Part shown: positions 9,384 to 18,212 of the stretch, piece by piece
Position numbering within the stretch: the first letter of the stretch is position 1
Layout of the letters: every line of letters begins with the position of its first letter
Source: Alphaproteobacteria bacterium
GTDB lineage: Bacteria > Pseudomonadota > Alphaproteobacteria > JAJTHO01 > CANGYM01
Length of the DNA stretch: 53,358 bases
Reading direction: 5' to 3'
NCBI GenBank assembly: GCA_947458235.1
Contig: CANGYP010000003.1
Coordinates: 1-53,358, forward strand
Notes under the pieces: generated by a model
Database searches by the model: none
Seen by the model: the letters and a program-made list of their open reading frames with translations, nothing else
Told to the model about the DNA's origin: nothing
Program-made: the position numbers and the translations under genes

Positions 9384-10466
9384 ATGACCCTTTACGTGCG
9401 CCTGTTTTCTAAGCGTCTGGTGTGGGTCTTTGGCGGGGTATTCTTGGCTTTGTTGGCGTTGGCGTGGATGGGCCGCATTGTTCAGTATATGGACATTTTG
9501 CAGCAGGCTTCCATTCCCTTATCTGTCTTTTTTTCGTGGGTAGCTTTGCTGTTGCCCTATGTGATGTATATGATTTTGCCCATGGTGGCAGCAGTGACCA
9601 CGTTTTTGGTCTATCATTATGGGCATCAGCATCATATTTTGACGATTTTGGCCAGTGTGGGGCTTTCGGCGGGTCCCCGTATGCGTCCTGCTTGGTATTT
9701 TGGGGCGATGTGTGGCGGTGTGGCTTTGATTATGTCGTTTATTGTCGTGCCAGCCAGTTATCATGGGTTTAAGGTGAAACAAAATGCCTTTCGTCAGCAA
9801 CAGCTCGTCAATTTGATTCAGCCCCATCAATTTTTTACGATGGACAAAAAAACTTTTTATGTCAATAATGTAGCAAAAGACGGGGGTCTGAAGGATGTTT
9901 TGATTTGGACCCATCAAGAGGCTAGCCAAACCTTCCTTTATGCCAGAGCTGGTCGTCTGGTTCAGGAAGAGGAGGGAGTTTTTTTGGTGCTAAAGCAGGG
10001 ATATCAGACGTTGTTGGATGATCGTGGGCAGGTCTCGCGATTGGATTTTGATCACTATCAGTTGCGGCTGGATCAACAAACCACTGAGGTTTACCAAAGA
10101 CGGAATATGTTGGAGTTTTCACCCATAGATCTACTGACATCGGATCGTTTTTCTAGCCCCCAGCAGGCTAAGCGTTGGGTAGGGGGGCATGTGCGGCTGT
10201 TATATCCCTTGCTGGCCGTGGTATTTGCGGTGTATCCAGCATTGGTTTTTTCAACGCTGCCTTTTTCCCGAACATCGGGCGTGATGCGTCCTTTGTTGCG
10301 GATTGTGCCCGTAGTGGTTGGGTTTTTTGGGGGGTTTTTGCTCCTTGGTCAAAGCGCTGAATCGTTTCCACCGCTGGTGTATGGGCTGTATGCGATGGTG
10401 ATGGTGGCCTTTATGCGGTTGGCTTGTCCTAGATTGACGTTCCCGCAGATCTTTAGGGGAGTATAG
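9384..10466 (+). CDS. lptF: LPS export ABC transporter permease LptF
   Basis: One of the two membrane subunits of the LptB2FG complex that pulls lipopolysaccharide out of the inner membrane. The 360 residues show three N-terminal helices, a periplasmic beta-jellyroll region (about 120-255) and three C-terminal helices. A TTG at 9372 is in frame, but the ATG at 9384 follows a GGAAGGG ribosome site and is preferred. It is followed 2 bases later by lptG. The ATPase lptB is not in the window. Confidence 0.93.
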   Translation: MTLYVRLFSKRLVWVFGGVFLALLALAWMGRIVQYMDILQQASIPLSVFFSWVALLLPYVMYMILPMVAAVTTFLVYHYGHQHHILTILASVGLSAGPRMRPAWYFGAMCGGVALIMSFIVVPASYHGFKVKQNAFRQQQLVNLIQPHQFFTMDKKTFYVNNVAKDGGLKDVLIWTHQEASQTFLYARAGRLVQEEEGVFLVLKQGYQTLLDDRGQVSRLDFDHYQLRLDQQTTEVYQRRNMLEFSPIDLLTSDRFSSPQQAKRWVGGHVRLLYPLLAVVFAVYPALVFSTLPFSRTSGVMRPLLRIVPVVVGFFGGFLLLGQSAESFPPLVYGLYAMVMVAFMRLACPRLTFPQIFRGV

Positions 10467-10468
10467 TC

Positions 10469-11527
10469 ATGATTTTGGATGATTATTTGTGGTTTCGGCT
10501 ATGGCAACGGTGGTTTTTGTTGTTGGGGATTATTGCGATCATTCTTTATTCCATTGATTTTTTGGCGCAAATTCGGGAATACGATCACTGGCCAGCTGTG
10601 GATGTGGCGCAAATGGTGGTCTATCGGTTGCCCGTGCTTTTGGATACAGCGTTACCGTATTTGGTGTTTTTGACAGTGTTTTTTACGTTTTCAGGCTTTC
10701 AGAACGCCAATATCTTTGATGTGATGCGGGCGTCGGGATACTCTTGGCGGCGTATTATGGGGGTTGCGGCTTTATTTGCTGGTGTTTTAGGGATTTTTCA
10801 CACGGTGGTGTTTGATGAGATCCGTTTGCGGGCTAATACGGTCCATCATGATTTGTTGTCTGATCATGGGGATGCTCCCGAAAATCCCTTTCAGGGAAAA
10901 GATTTTTGGCTCAGCTCATCGTCCCCATCAGAGACCATTGTTTTGCAGTCAACCACCGTGCGCGAGGGAGCTTTTCAAAATGTTTCTGTCGTTGTTTTAG
11001 GGCCAGATTATACCTTAAAAAACCAAATACGCGCAGACAAAGGGCGTATCAAAGGCAACACGCTGATTTTGGAACAAGGGGAATCGTGGGCGTTTGGCGT
11101 GAAAACCCCTCTTGGGTCACAGGGGTTGACCCTGCCGTGGTGGGGAAAATCTACGGAAGAGGTGTTAAGGCCTAGCCCGCCAGAAACAACTTTTTTATCA
11201 ACCGCTCAGCAGGTTCATGCCCGTTCACAGGTTAAACCCGAAGGTCTTCGGGTGTTGTGGCAGGGGGCCGTGCGTCCCTTGTATGCGGTGGCGCTGGCGG
11301 TTTTGGCCACGGTGACGTTGTTGAGCTGTCATCATCGCACCCGCTCCTTCCTGCCTTTTTTGGTGAGTGTGGTTTTTATGTTTGTGTTGCATCTGGCAGC
11401 GAACGTGACGGTTCATTGGGCGAATCAGGGATTGTTACCGTTTTGGTATGCCTTTTTGTGGGCGTCGGTTCTCTTGCTTTTCTGCTCTTTTTTGGTTTTA
11501 ATGCGTCGCACATATGGCGCGGTATGA
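10469..11527 (+). CDS. lptG: LPS export ABC transporter permease LptG
   Basis: Partner of LptF in LPS export. The 352 residues have the same plan: membrane helices at both ends and a periplasmic domain at about 125-260. The early segment DDYLWFRLWQRWFLLLGII and the region RVMRASGYSW-like (DVMRASGYSWRRIMG), the coupling helix for the ATPase, support the call. It overlaps lptD by 14 bases, so the two are probably translated together. Confidence 0.93.
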   Translation: MILDDYLWFRLWQRWFLLLGIIAIILYSIDFLAQIREYDHWPAVDVAQMVVYRLPVLLDTALPYLVFLTVFFTFSGFQNANIFDVMRASGYSWRRIMGVAALFAGVLGIFHTVVFDEIRLRANTVHHDLLSDHGDAPENPFQGKDFWLSSSSPSETIVLQSTTVREGAFQNVSVVVLGPDYTLKNQIRADKGRIKGNTLILEQGESWAFGVKTPLGSQGLTLPWWGKSTEEVLRPSPPETTFLSTAQQVHARSQVKPEGLRVLWQGAVRPLYAVALAVLATVTLLSCHHRTRSFLPFLVSVVFMFVLHLAANVTVHWANQGLLPFWYAFLWASVLLLFCSFLVLMRRTYGAV

Positions 11528-13643
11528 CTTTTTTTGGGGGCTGATGTTTCTCTGGCTGTTGGTGGTTCCAGCGGGGGCTGAGGCCATGAAGGTGAAAGAC
11601 GTGGACCTGAAAGCCGATGTGATCACGTTGGATTATGAGGGGCGAACAGTCCAAGGCGAAGGCAATGTTTTGCTGGAAAGTGAAAAGCATCGTCTGACTT
11701 CAGACGCCATTACCTATAATGAAAACACTGGGGAAATCACCGCCAGCGGTCATGTGGTGCTGTTTGATAAGACGCAAAACACCGCCCTGAAAACCGATCA
11801 TGTTGTGTTGGATGGTGAATTTCGCTCGGTCACCCTAGAAAAGGTGCGTTTGTTGTTTCAGGATCGCGGGACAATCACCGCCTCTTCGGGACAAAGGCGT
11901 TTGGGTAAAGAGCATGATTTGAAAGACGCGCATTTTACCCCCTGCAAAGTCTGTGAGGGCGAATCCCCGTTATGGTCTGTGGCTGCGGATGAGGTGCAGC
12001 ATGATACGGACTCCAAAGTGATTCGTTACCACAATGCCTATTTTCAAATTTTCGACGTGCCAGTTTTTTATTTGCCGTATTTTGAACAAGATGATCCCAC
12101 CGTTAAGCGCTCCAGCGGCTTTTTGCGGGGCTCTTTGGAGCAGCGTTCGGAAGAGGGTCTGTTGGTTCGCGCCCCGTATTATTACACGATGTCTCCCCAT
12201 CAAGACGTCACCCTCACCCCGATCTGGACCCAAAACGGGGGGGAGGTTTTGGGGCTAGAGCATCGTTATCTGGGTGAAACCTATGGCCTTACCTCCACAG
12301 GGTCGGTGGGCAGTGTGAATCGTGTGGAAAATAGTCAATTGCAAGATGATAAAAACGCTGCGGGGCACGTGGATGCCGCGCTGGATTGGCAGCCAGCCCC
12401 ATTTTGGCAAGTCAATGGGGATTTAGAGCGTGCCAGCCGCAAAGGGTATCTGCGCCAGTTTGATTTTGATCAGCGGGATATCCTCTCCAGTGGGGCGCGG
12501 ACGCTGTACCATGATGGGCCCACAACCTTTGTGACGGATGCCCGCACCTATCAAGATTTGCGTCCCGCAGAGGACAGCGACAGCGTGCCATGGGTGTTGC
12601 CTGATACCAGCCTGTCCCATGTTTGGGAATCCCCGTCGTGGGCGAAGGGTTCCCTGAGCAGCGGTGTTTCAGGGCGTGTTCTTGAGCGCAATCAGGGCAA
12701 CGATAATCAACGGGTTAGTGTTTTTAATGCTTGGCAACGACAATTTTTTGCCTCGGACGGCAGTGTTTTTGAAACATCCGCCCTGTTGCGGCAGGATCTG
12801 TATCATCGGGATGTGTTTTCAAAGGAACAGGAAGCCCTTGTGGCGTCGGATACCAAGGCCCGCTTTTTTCCCGCTCTTCAGGCTGGATACAAAAAACCTT
12901 TTTATAAATCCACGGATAATGGTTTTCACCAGTTGTCTCCAGTGGCACAGGTTGTGGTGATTCCCACCAACGTCAACAGTAACACCATCCAAAATGAGGA
13001 TACGCAGGCCTTTGAGCTGGATGCCGACAATTTGTTTTCTGTGAACCGGCCCACAGGGTATGACATCACCAGCGAAGGCAGTCGTGCCGATTATGGGGGA
13101 TCATATGCTTATCAGGGGGATAGCTATTTGGCGGATGTGTTTTTAGGTCAGAGTTTTCAAATAGATGCACCCACTACAGAAGAACTGTTGGCGGGCGGAG
13201 AGGGGGAAGATTTTTCGGACCCCGTAGCCCGTTGGCAGTTGGCTTTTCCGGGATTATTGTCCTTTGATCACAGCATTCGGGTGCATGAAAGTGATGGGCG
13301 CATTGCCCGAAGTTTGGCAAATCTTAGCACGGAATTTGGCGGATTCACCACAACCCTGACCCATTTTTTGCTGGATCGGGGCCAAAATGATCAGGAAACA
13401 TCTGAAAAACGCGAAGAAATTTCAGGAACCCTCAGTATTCCTTTAACTGAGGCATGGGCGTGGAGCAGCACCGCCATTCGGGACTTGCACGCGGATGAAA
13501 ATCGTCTGGCCCAAACGCAGGTGACCTATACCATGGATTGCGCCCGTTTTTCGCTGGAGTATCGCAAAGATTACACCAGTGACCCCAACGCCACGGCGGG
13601 CAATTCCATCATGTTTCGTGTTGATTTGATCGGGGCCCCGTGA
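11514..13643 (+). CDS. lptD: LPS-assembly outer-membrane protein LptD
   Basis: Outer-membrane beta-barrel that places LPS on the cell surface with LptE. The 709 residues begin with a signal peptide ending at GAEA. An OstA/LptA-like N-terminal domain follows (about 30-150, with repeated GEGNVLLESEKH and ITASGHVVLFD strands). The rest is a long barrel rich in aromatic strands. A CKVC pair at about 143-146 fits the disulfide region of alphaproteobacterial LptD. The stop is 7 bases from the stop of the convergent secretion operon. surA and pdxA, which often follow, are absent here. Confidence 0.93.
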   Translation: MARYDFFWGLMFLWLLVVPAGAEAMKVKDVDLKADVITLDYEGRTVQGEGNVLLESEKHRLTSDAITYNENTGEITASGHVVLFDKTQNTALKTDHVVLDGEFRSVTLEKVRLLFQDRGTITASSGQRRLGKEHDLKDAHFTPCKVCEGESPLWSVAADEVQHDTDSKVIRYHNAYFQIFDVPVFYLPYFEQDDPTVKRSSGFLRGSLEQRSEEGLLVRAPYYYTMSPHQDVTLTPIWTQNGGEVLGLEHRYLGETYGLTSTGSVGSVNRVENSQLQDDKNAAGHVDAALDWQPAPFWQVNGDLERASRKGYLRQFDFDQRDILSSGARTLYHDGPTTFVTDARTYQDLRPAEDSDSVPWVLPDTSLSHVWESPSWAKGSLSSGVSGRVLERNQGNDNQRVSVFNAWQRQFFASDGSVFETSALLRQDLYHRDVFSKEQEALVASDTKARFFPALQAGYKKPFYKSTDNGFHQLSPVAQVVVIPTNVNSNTIQNEDTQAFELDADNLFSVNRPTGYDITSEGSRADYGGSYAYQGDSYLADVFLGQSFQIDAPTTEELLAGGEGEDFSDPVARWQLAFPGLLSFDHSIRVHESDGRIARSLANLSTEFGGFTTTLTHFLLDRGQNDQETSEKREEISGTLSIPLTEAWAWSSTAIRDLHADENRLAQTQVTYTMDCARFSLEYRKDYTSDPNATAGNSIMFRVDLIGAP

Positions 13644-13650
13644 CGGAGCA

Positions 13651-15189
13651 TTAGCGGGGGGCAGGGGCCGTCTTGGGGCAAGTCCCCGCCAGTTCCGTTT
13701 GTTTTTCCTTGATTTTTGTGCTGATGGCGCAGCTAATGTTCAGGATTCTGGGATTCCATTGATAATCAGGGTTTTTGGTGTAGTACTCTAAAAATTGTTT
13801 CGCCTTGGCGGCGTAGGCCTTGGCGAAGCGGATTTCCCCCTCCAGAACGCGGGGGGTGTCGTGGGGATCATTGCCAGACAAAGGCATATAGGCGGCGGCT
13901 TTTTTTTGCAGATTGGTTTTGCGCTGGGCCAAAGAGAGCGGGGCAGGGGACAGGCCATCAAGGCCAGACTGATCCAGTGTCATGAAAAAAGTCGCCATAT
14001 CCTCGCGCTGGGCCTTAGCTTTGGCCACGGAGGGAGGCACCATGCGGTCATAGTCGGCTTTCATGGTTTGCAGATCTTTGGTGGCCTGCGCCACGGCGCG
14101 CCGCTGGCCATCAAGGGCGGACATAACAAAAGGGTTGTTTTTTAACGAAGGATTTTTTGCCAATGCCGCCTCGGCACGCGCCAAAGTCCTTTGTTGGCGG
14201 CGCAGGGCGTAATCTTGGCGTTGCATTTTGGCCTCAAACGCCATCCAGTTGCGGGTGGTGGTATCATACAGTTGGCTGTGTTGTTTGAACACGTTTTGCA
14301 CCAAAGCCACCCGATTTTCGGATTGTAACCATGCGGGGTTTTGAATCCCCGTTTGGCACCCCAGCAGATAAAAAAGGCCGCTGCTGTCAAAGGGCAGGGG
14401 GCGTTTCAGCAAAGTTTGTATCCCGCGGGAAAAGCGTTCGGAAAACACAGACGCATTGTTGGGGGTTTTGGTGGGAAAGCAAGCAGGGACCTGCGTTTGC
14501 AGGGTGTTTAGGGTTAATCCAGCATCACTCAGCTGGGTCAGGGTGTCTGTGACGCTAGAGGCTGTCATGGCCATCAAAGAGGTTAACGTGGCCCCCATGC
14601 GGGTCCGCAGAAGGCCAGCCTGTTCCGCGTCGCGCATACGGGCCAGCAGGTCATCCAAAAGTTGGGTCTCTAGGGCAAGGCCCCCGCCCTCTACGGGGGA
14701 TATTTTCAGGGGGCCTAGAAACTCTGGATTGGTTTGTAGGATTTTTTGCATGGCGGAGGCTGCCGAGAGGGGTTGGATCGCCGTCTCAGGGGCGGGCATA
14801 CCAGGCAGGGAAGGGGGGGGTAATGCGATTGGGGGGGTGCACCCCCGAATTTGCTGGTCATAGCGTTTTAAATCCCGAACAAATTTCTCATAGGCCTGAT
14901 CGGGTTTCAGGAAATAGGGTTGCAAAGTCTGAAACACCTGTTTGTGCTGTTCATTCAGGGCGATGATGGCCTCTTCATGGCGGATGGCGGCCTGAAAGGT
15001 GTTTTGAAACGTCAGGGATAGACTATCGCCCCGAATCAGGGTTTCTGTGGTTTTCCATTGGGTGGCGGCACTGGTGACTTGACGTGCCTGTGCCTGACTT
15101 TGCAAACACCGCAGGGTCCCCTGATCAAAGGGGGCAGCCCCCGCCGAGGGCCACGCAAACGCCAGAACAATCAAAATGAAAATCCCCAT
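13651..15189 (-). CDS. Exported protein of unknown function, type IV secretion operon
   Basis: A 512-residue protein with a signal peptide (MGIFILIVLAFAWPSAGA, probable cut before APFDQ). The mature part is mostly helical, with a Pro-rich linker at about 120-140 (PPIALPPPSLPGMPAPE) and a long Ala/Gln/Arg/Lys segment at about 310-400 that looks like coiled coil. Six cysteines are scattered. It is the last gene of the operon that begins with the VirB2-like genes, 33 bases after the 391-residue gene. Position after VirB4 suggests a VirB5/TrbJ-like periplasmic or pilus-associated part, but no family motif is recognised. A run of eight G on the plus strand (14813-14820) lies in the linker. Confidence 0.75.
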   Translation of the reverse strand: MGIFILIVLAFAWPSAGAAPFDQGTLRCLQSQAQARQVTSAATQWKTTETLIRGDSLSLTFQNTFQAAIRHEEAIIALNEQHKQVFQTLQPYFLKPDQAYEKFVRDLKRYDQQIRGCTPPIALPPPSLPGMPAPETAIQPLSAASAMQKILQTNPEFLGPLKISPVEGGGLALETQLLDDLLARMRDAEQAGLLRTRMGATLTSLMAMTASSVTDTLTQLSDAGLTLNTLQTQVPACFPTKTPNNASVFSERFSRGIQTLLKRPLPFDSSGLFYLLGCQTGIQNPAWLQSENRVALVQNVFKQHSQLYDTTTRNWMAFEAKMQRQDYALRRQQRTLARAEAALAKNPSLKNNPFVMSALDGQRRAVAQATKDLQTMKADYDRMVPPSVAKAKAQREDMATFFMTLDQSGLDGLSPAPLSLAQRKTNLQKKAAAYMPLSGNDPHDTPRVLEGEIRFAKAYAAKAKQFLEYYTKNPDYQWNPRILNISCAISTKIKEKQTELAGTCPKTAPAPR

Positions 15190-15222
15190 GCTCTACAGTC
15201 TTTCTTCGCGTCCCTGTTGCCG

Positions 15223-16398
15223 TCACTCTTGCCACACGTGGTAGTTGGGATTGTGGTAAAGGGCATGCAGCGAATCGCGCTGCAGTTTTAGGTTTTTCAG
15301 GTGGATTGTGTATTGTTCCAGCAGGCTGCGATCGGCCTCCAGCTTTTGGATCATGGCCAGACTGCGGATGATGCATCCAGAAATGGGCATATTCAGCGTT
15401 TGCAGCTTTGTGGAAAACGCGGCGCCTAGGCCAGATAAGCCACCGCCGATGAGGGGATCTTTAATGAATTGACTGGAAAATCCCGCCAATTCCCCAATAA
15501 TGGCGAGGGGGTTTTGGTTTTGAAAGACAGAAAGATCCTCCACACAGGGTTCATACAGGGTTTTGACGAGGTCTTCTGTAAACAGTTGCCGCATATGGTC
15601 ATGCACACGCCGCATCTCAGAAAAGGCATTCATGCTATAGGCCGCATGGTTGACGATGGCACTTTTGTAGGTTGCCTCCAGACATTGTTTTTGGGCCGCG
15701 AATGTTGTGTTATCACGCTGGTCTTTGTTCAAATCGATCATCTCTGCGATGGTTTTCTGGGCACACTGCATTATATATTGTGTGCGTTGGGCGTCGGTGA
15801 TTTTTTTTTCCGCTATGGCCAGATCCGCCAGTTTTTCACACTGCAAACAGCCAAAATCCGTGGGGGCGGGGTATATTTGGCGGGATTCCTCGATCAGGGC
15901 CCGCATTTTGGCATCGGGCATACCGATGGCATTTTTGATGCCTGTTAGTAAATAATACTGCTCACTGCGTTGTTTCAAAAGGTAATCGAGTTGGGCCGAT
16001 GTGGCTTTGAACTCATTAACCCGCTGGGTTTCATAAAATTGCCGACTGCCGGGCAGCATGGTCAGGTCTGTGACGCAAAACCCCGCTCCGCACCAAGTCG
16101 CATGACAGGGAATGTATCTAATGCAACCAAAACTTCCTGGGGAACATGGTTTACCAGGACATAAACAGCAACCATTAACATTAGGCGTAGGGTAACAAGC
16201 TGAATCCACGCATATATTCACCGGCATAATGGGTGGCGTGGGGATGGATGGCACATAGGCTGGCGGTGCCCCTAGCCCCAGCAGGTTGCTGCCTGCGTTG
16301 GCGGCGGTTGTGGCGGTTGAAACAATATCCGCCACGGGCACGGCCCCCGCCGTTGCCGACAGCCCTGTGATCAGCAAAAACAGGATCGCCCAGCGCAT
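15223..16398 (-). CDS. Exported cysteine-rich protein, type IV secretion operon
   Basis: A 391-residue protein with a signal peptide (MRWAILFLLITGLSATAGA). After a Pro-rich stretch comes a compact cysteine cluster: ten Cys at about 63, 68, 77, 78, 80, 85, 92, 98, 103 and 108. The remainder is helical and contains more cysteines (for example CLQCEK at about 185), with a Leu-rich coiled end. This suggests a disulfide-stabilised head on a helical stalk in the periplasm or on the surface. It starts 2 bases after the 588-residue gene stops, so it is co-transcribed. No family is recognised; a VirB5/TrbJ-like role is only a positional guess. Confidence 0.75.
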   Translation of the reverse strand: MRWAILFLLITGLSATAGAVPVADIVSTATTAANAGSNLLGLGAPPAYVPSIPTPPIMPVNICVDSACYPTPNVNGCCLCPGKPCSPGSFGCIRYIPCHATWCGAGFCVTDLTMLPGSRQFYETQRVNEFKATSAQLDYLLKQRSEQYYLLTGIKNAIGMPDAKMRALIEESRQIYPAPTDFGCLQCEKLADLAIAEKKITDAQRTQYIMQCAQKTIAEMIDLNKDQRDNTTFAAQKQCLEATYKSAIVNHAAYSMNAFSEMRRVHDHMRQLFTEDLVKTLYEPCVEDLSVFQNQNPLAIIGELAGFSSQFIKDPLIGGGLSGLGAAFSTKLQTLNMPISGCIIRSLAMIQKLEADRSLLEQYTIHLKNLKLQRDSLHALYHNPNYHVWQE

Positions 16399-16400
16399 GT

Positions 16401-18167
16401 TTATTCAAGATCTAGGGCTATCGTCTTAGGCCCAGATTCAAAAAAATCCCCCATGCTGGCACAGACATTTTGCAGAATGACCTGCTCTGCATTGACGTTG
16501 GCCATGACCAGATTGTACATGGACAGCCCGATCAGGACGTTGAGTTGGCTGGACACAGCACCATTCTCGCCAGCGCTGGACAAGGCAGCGGCCTGTAACG
16601 AGGCGATGGAGGGACACAATGTTTTTTTCCCATCTTTCCCACTCTTGGTCTTATACAAGGCTGTTTTGCATAGGTTTGAGTTGGTATTTGTTCCCAAAAA
16701 CAAGTCCTGCATCAGTTTTGCCGGTCCCTGTTGTTGCATGACGGCCATGGCGGCGCAGCGGGATTTTGACAGGCCTTGGAAATGACGGTTGACTTGATTT
16801 TCTATCTTGACACAGTTGGATGTGCTGGTCGCTATATTGCGGTTACAGTTTTTGAGGGATCGTAAAATCTCCTCCATCGCTTCGAGTTCGGACATTTTGG
16901 TCTTCGTTCTTGGCAAGGGCGCCGTATTGGGGGTGTCCATGGGTAGGATGCGGGGCGTGCCTGGGCCGCCAGGCTTCACGTCACCGGGGTTACCGCCATC
17001 TTCCCATGGCAAAGGTTTTTTTGGGTTGATGGCACTGATCTTATTCAATGTATCCACCAGTCCTGAGACTAAACCTACTTGTGCCATCCAACCGTTGATA
17101 GGACCAAGGAAGGTTGCGAGATTCGTCACAGCCTTTTGCCATTCCTTCACTTTATCTTCGTCTTTTTTTGGCATAATGAGTCCGCCTTGGATGAGAGATT
17201 CGGTGAGTTGGTTAGCTTGCAAAGCCTCGATCGTCTTTCTTATTGTGTCTGGATTCACGCCCCCACCAAATAAATCTATGATGCTGCCGATCAAGCCAAT
17301 CAGTGTGCCGAAGGCTTTGAGTTGTTCCATGATCTGCACAAATTGGGGGCCGAATGTGATACCAAAGGCTTCACCGAAGAGGTTCGCCATCTCCGTGAAC
17401 GTTGTGATACCAGAGGTCGTACAGGTAAAGATGTTTTTACAGGTTTGGAGTTTTTTGAATGATTCACTCGCGTTATCGATGTTTGTTTTCCATCTGTTAA
17501 TATCTTTCGTAAGTTGCGTAAGCTTGGCAAGGTAATCTGGTTTGTTGTCAAAATCCTTTAGTTTTGCTGTGCCCTTAAACGTAAATTGGTCTCCGTAAGG
17601 GTCGCGAGGGTCAAGATCAGGGATGGGTACGGGGGTTCCAAAATTAGGATTCGTTATAATATCAGGATCGGGGAGCGTGACATTGCCCCCACCCCCCCCC
17701 GGTTGTGGGATCACAGGGAGCGTGCCAATGTCCCCACCCCCCCCCCCCGGTGGGGGGGTCACAGGACGGGTCACAGGTTGGGTCGTTGTTGTAGATCCTG
17801 CCTCTTTTATGACATTATAGGCCATGGACAGTTCCCCCGTATAGGCCGCGTACAGGGAGCTGGAAAAGGCCAACAAAATTTTATCGCTGGTGACTGTTTC
17901 TTCGTCTTCGGGAATGTACTTAATAGCCGCCAGAATCTGATCCAGTTTGTCGTTGGTTTCGCCTTGGAGGCCGACAAGGAGCCCAAGCTGCACATTTATG
18001 GCGGTCAACAAGCCTATTTGTGTGCCCAAAAGCCCTTGGGCCACTGTATCCGACACCATCACCGTCGTGGGGGCCACGGCCGCCGAGGCCCCGTGCAGCG
18101 GCATCATCACCATCTGAATCGCGATGACAGAACACAGGATGCGTCGAAAAAGGGAAACCATAGCCAT
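16401..18167 (-). CDS. Large exported protein with Gly/Pro-rich linker, type IV secretion operon
   Basis: A 588-residue protein. The N terminus is a signal peptide (MAMVSLFRRILCSVIAIQMV, cut near GASA). A helical region at about 35-120 follows, then a linker at about 124-185 of Thr, Pro and Gly with two GGGGG blocks, and a mainly helical C-terminal region with a hydrophobic stretch at about 265-300. Cysteines near the C terminus are paired in spacing (NCNRN, SNCVK). The linker is encoded by two long poly-C tracts. The ATG at 18161 is an alternative start with better ribosome-site spacing. It follows VirB4 in the operon. Function unknown; a surface or pilus-tip role is possible. Confidence 0.75.
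   Translation of the reverse strand: MAMVSLFRRILCSVIAIQMVMMPLHGASAAVAPTTVMVSDTVAQGLLGTQIGLLTAINVQLGLLVGLQGETNDKLDQILAAIKYIPEDEETVTSDKILLAFSSSLYAAYTGELSMAYNVIKEAGSTTTTQPVTRPVTPPPGGGGGDIGTLPVIPQPGGGGGNVTLPDPDIITNPNFGTPVPIPDLDPRDPYGDQFTFKGTAKLKDFDNKPDYLAKLTQLTKDINRWKTNIDNASESFKKLQTCKNIFTCTTSGITTFTEMANLFGEAFGITFGPQFVQIMEQLKAFGTLIGLIGSIIDLFGGGVNPDTIRKTIEALQANQLTESLIQGGLIMPKKDEDKVKEWQKAVTNLATFLGPINGWMAQVGLVSGLVDTLNKISAINPKKPLPWEDGGNPGDVKPGGPGTPRILPMDTPNTAPLPRTKTKMSELEAMEEILRSLKNCNRNIATSTSNCVKIENQVNRHFQGLSKSRCAAMAVMQQQGPAKLMQDLFLGTNTNSNLCKTALYKTKSGKDGKKTLCPSIASLQAAALSSAGENGAVSSQLNVLIGLSMYNLVMANVNAEQVILQNVCASMGDFFESGPKTIALDLE
17692..17748 (-). repeat. Two poly-C tracts inside the 588-residue gene
   Basis: A C9 run at 17692-17700 and a C12 run at 17737-17748 (plus strand), each preceded by a shorter C run, encode the two glycine blocks of the linker. 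In the current lengths the frame is open. A change of one base in either would stop translation early, which is how phase-variable genes switch. This is a possibility, not shown. Confidence 0.75.
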
Positions 18168-18212
18168 ACGCCCCTAAAAAAATTAAAGAGTTTAGTTAAA
18201 ATTTACCATATT

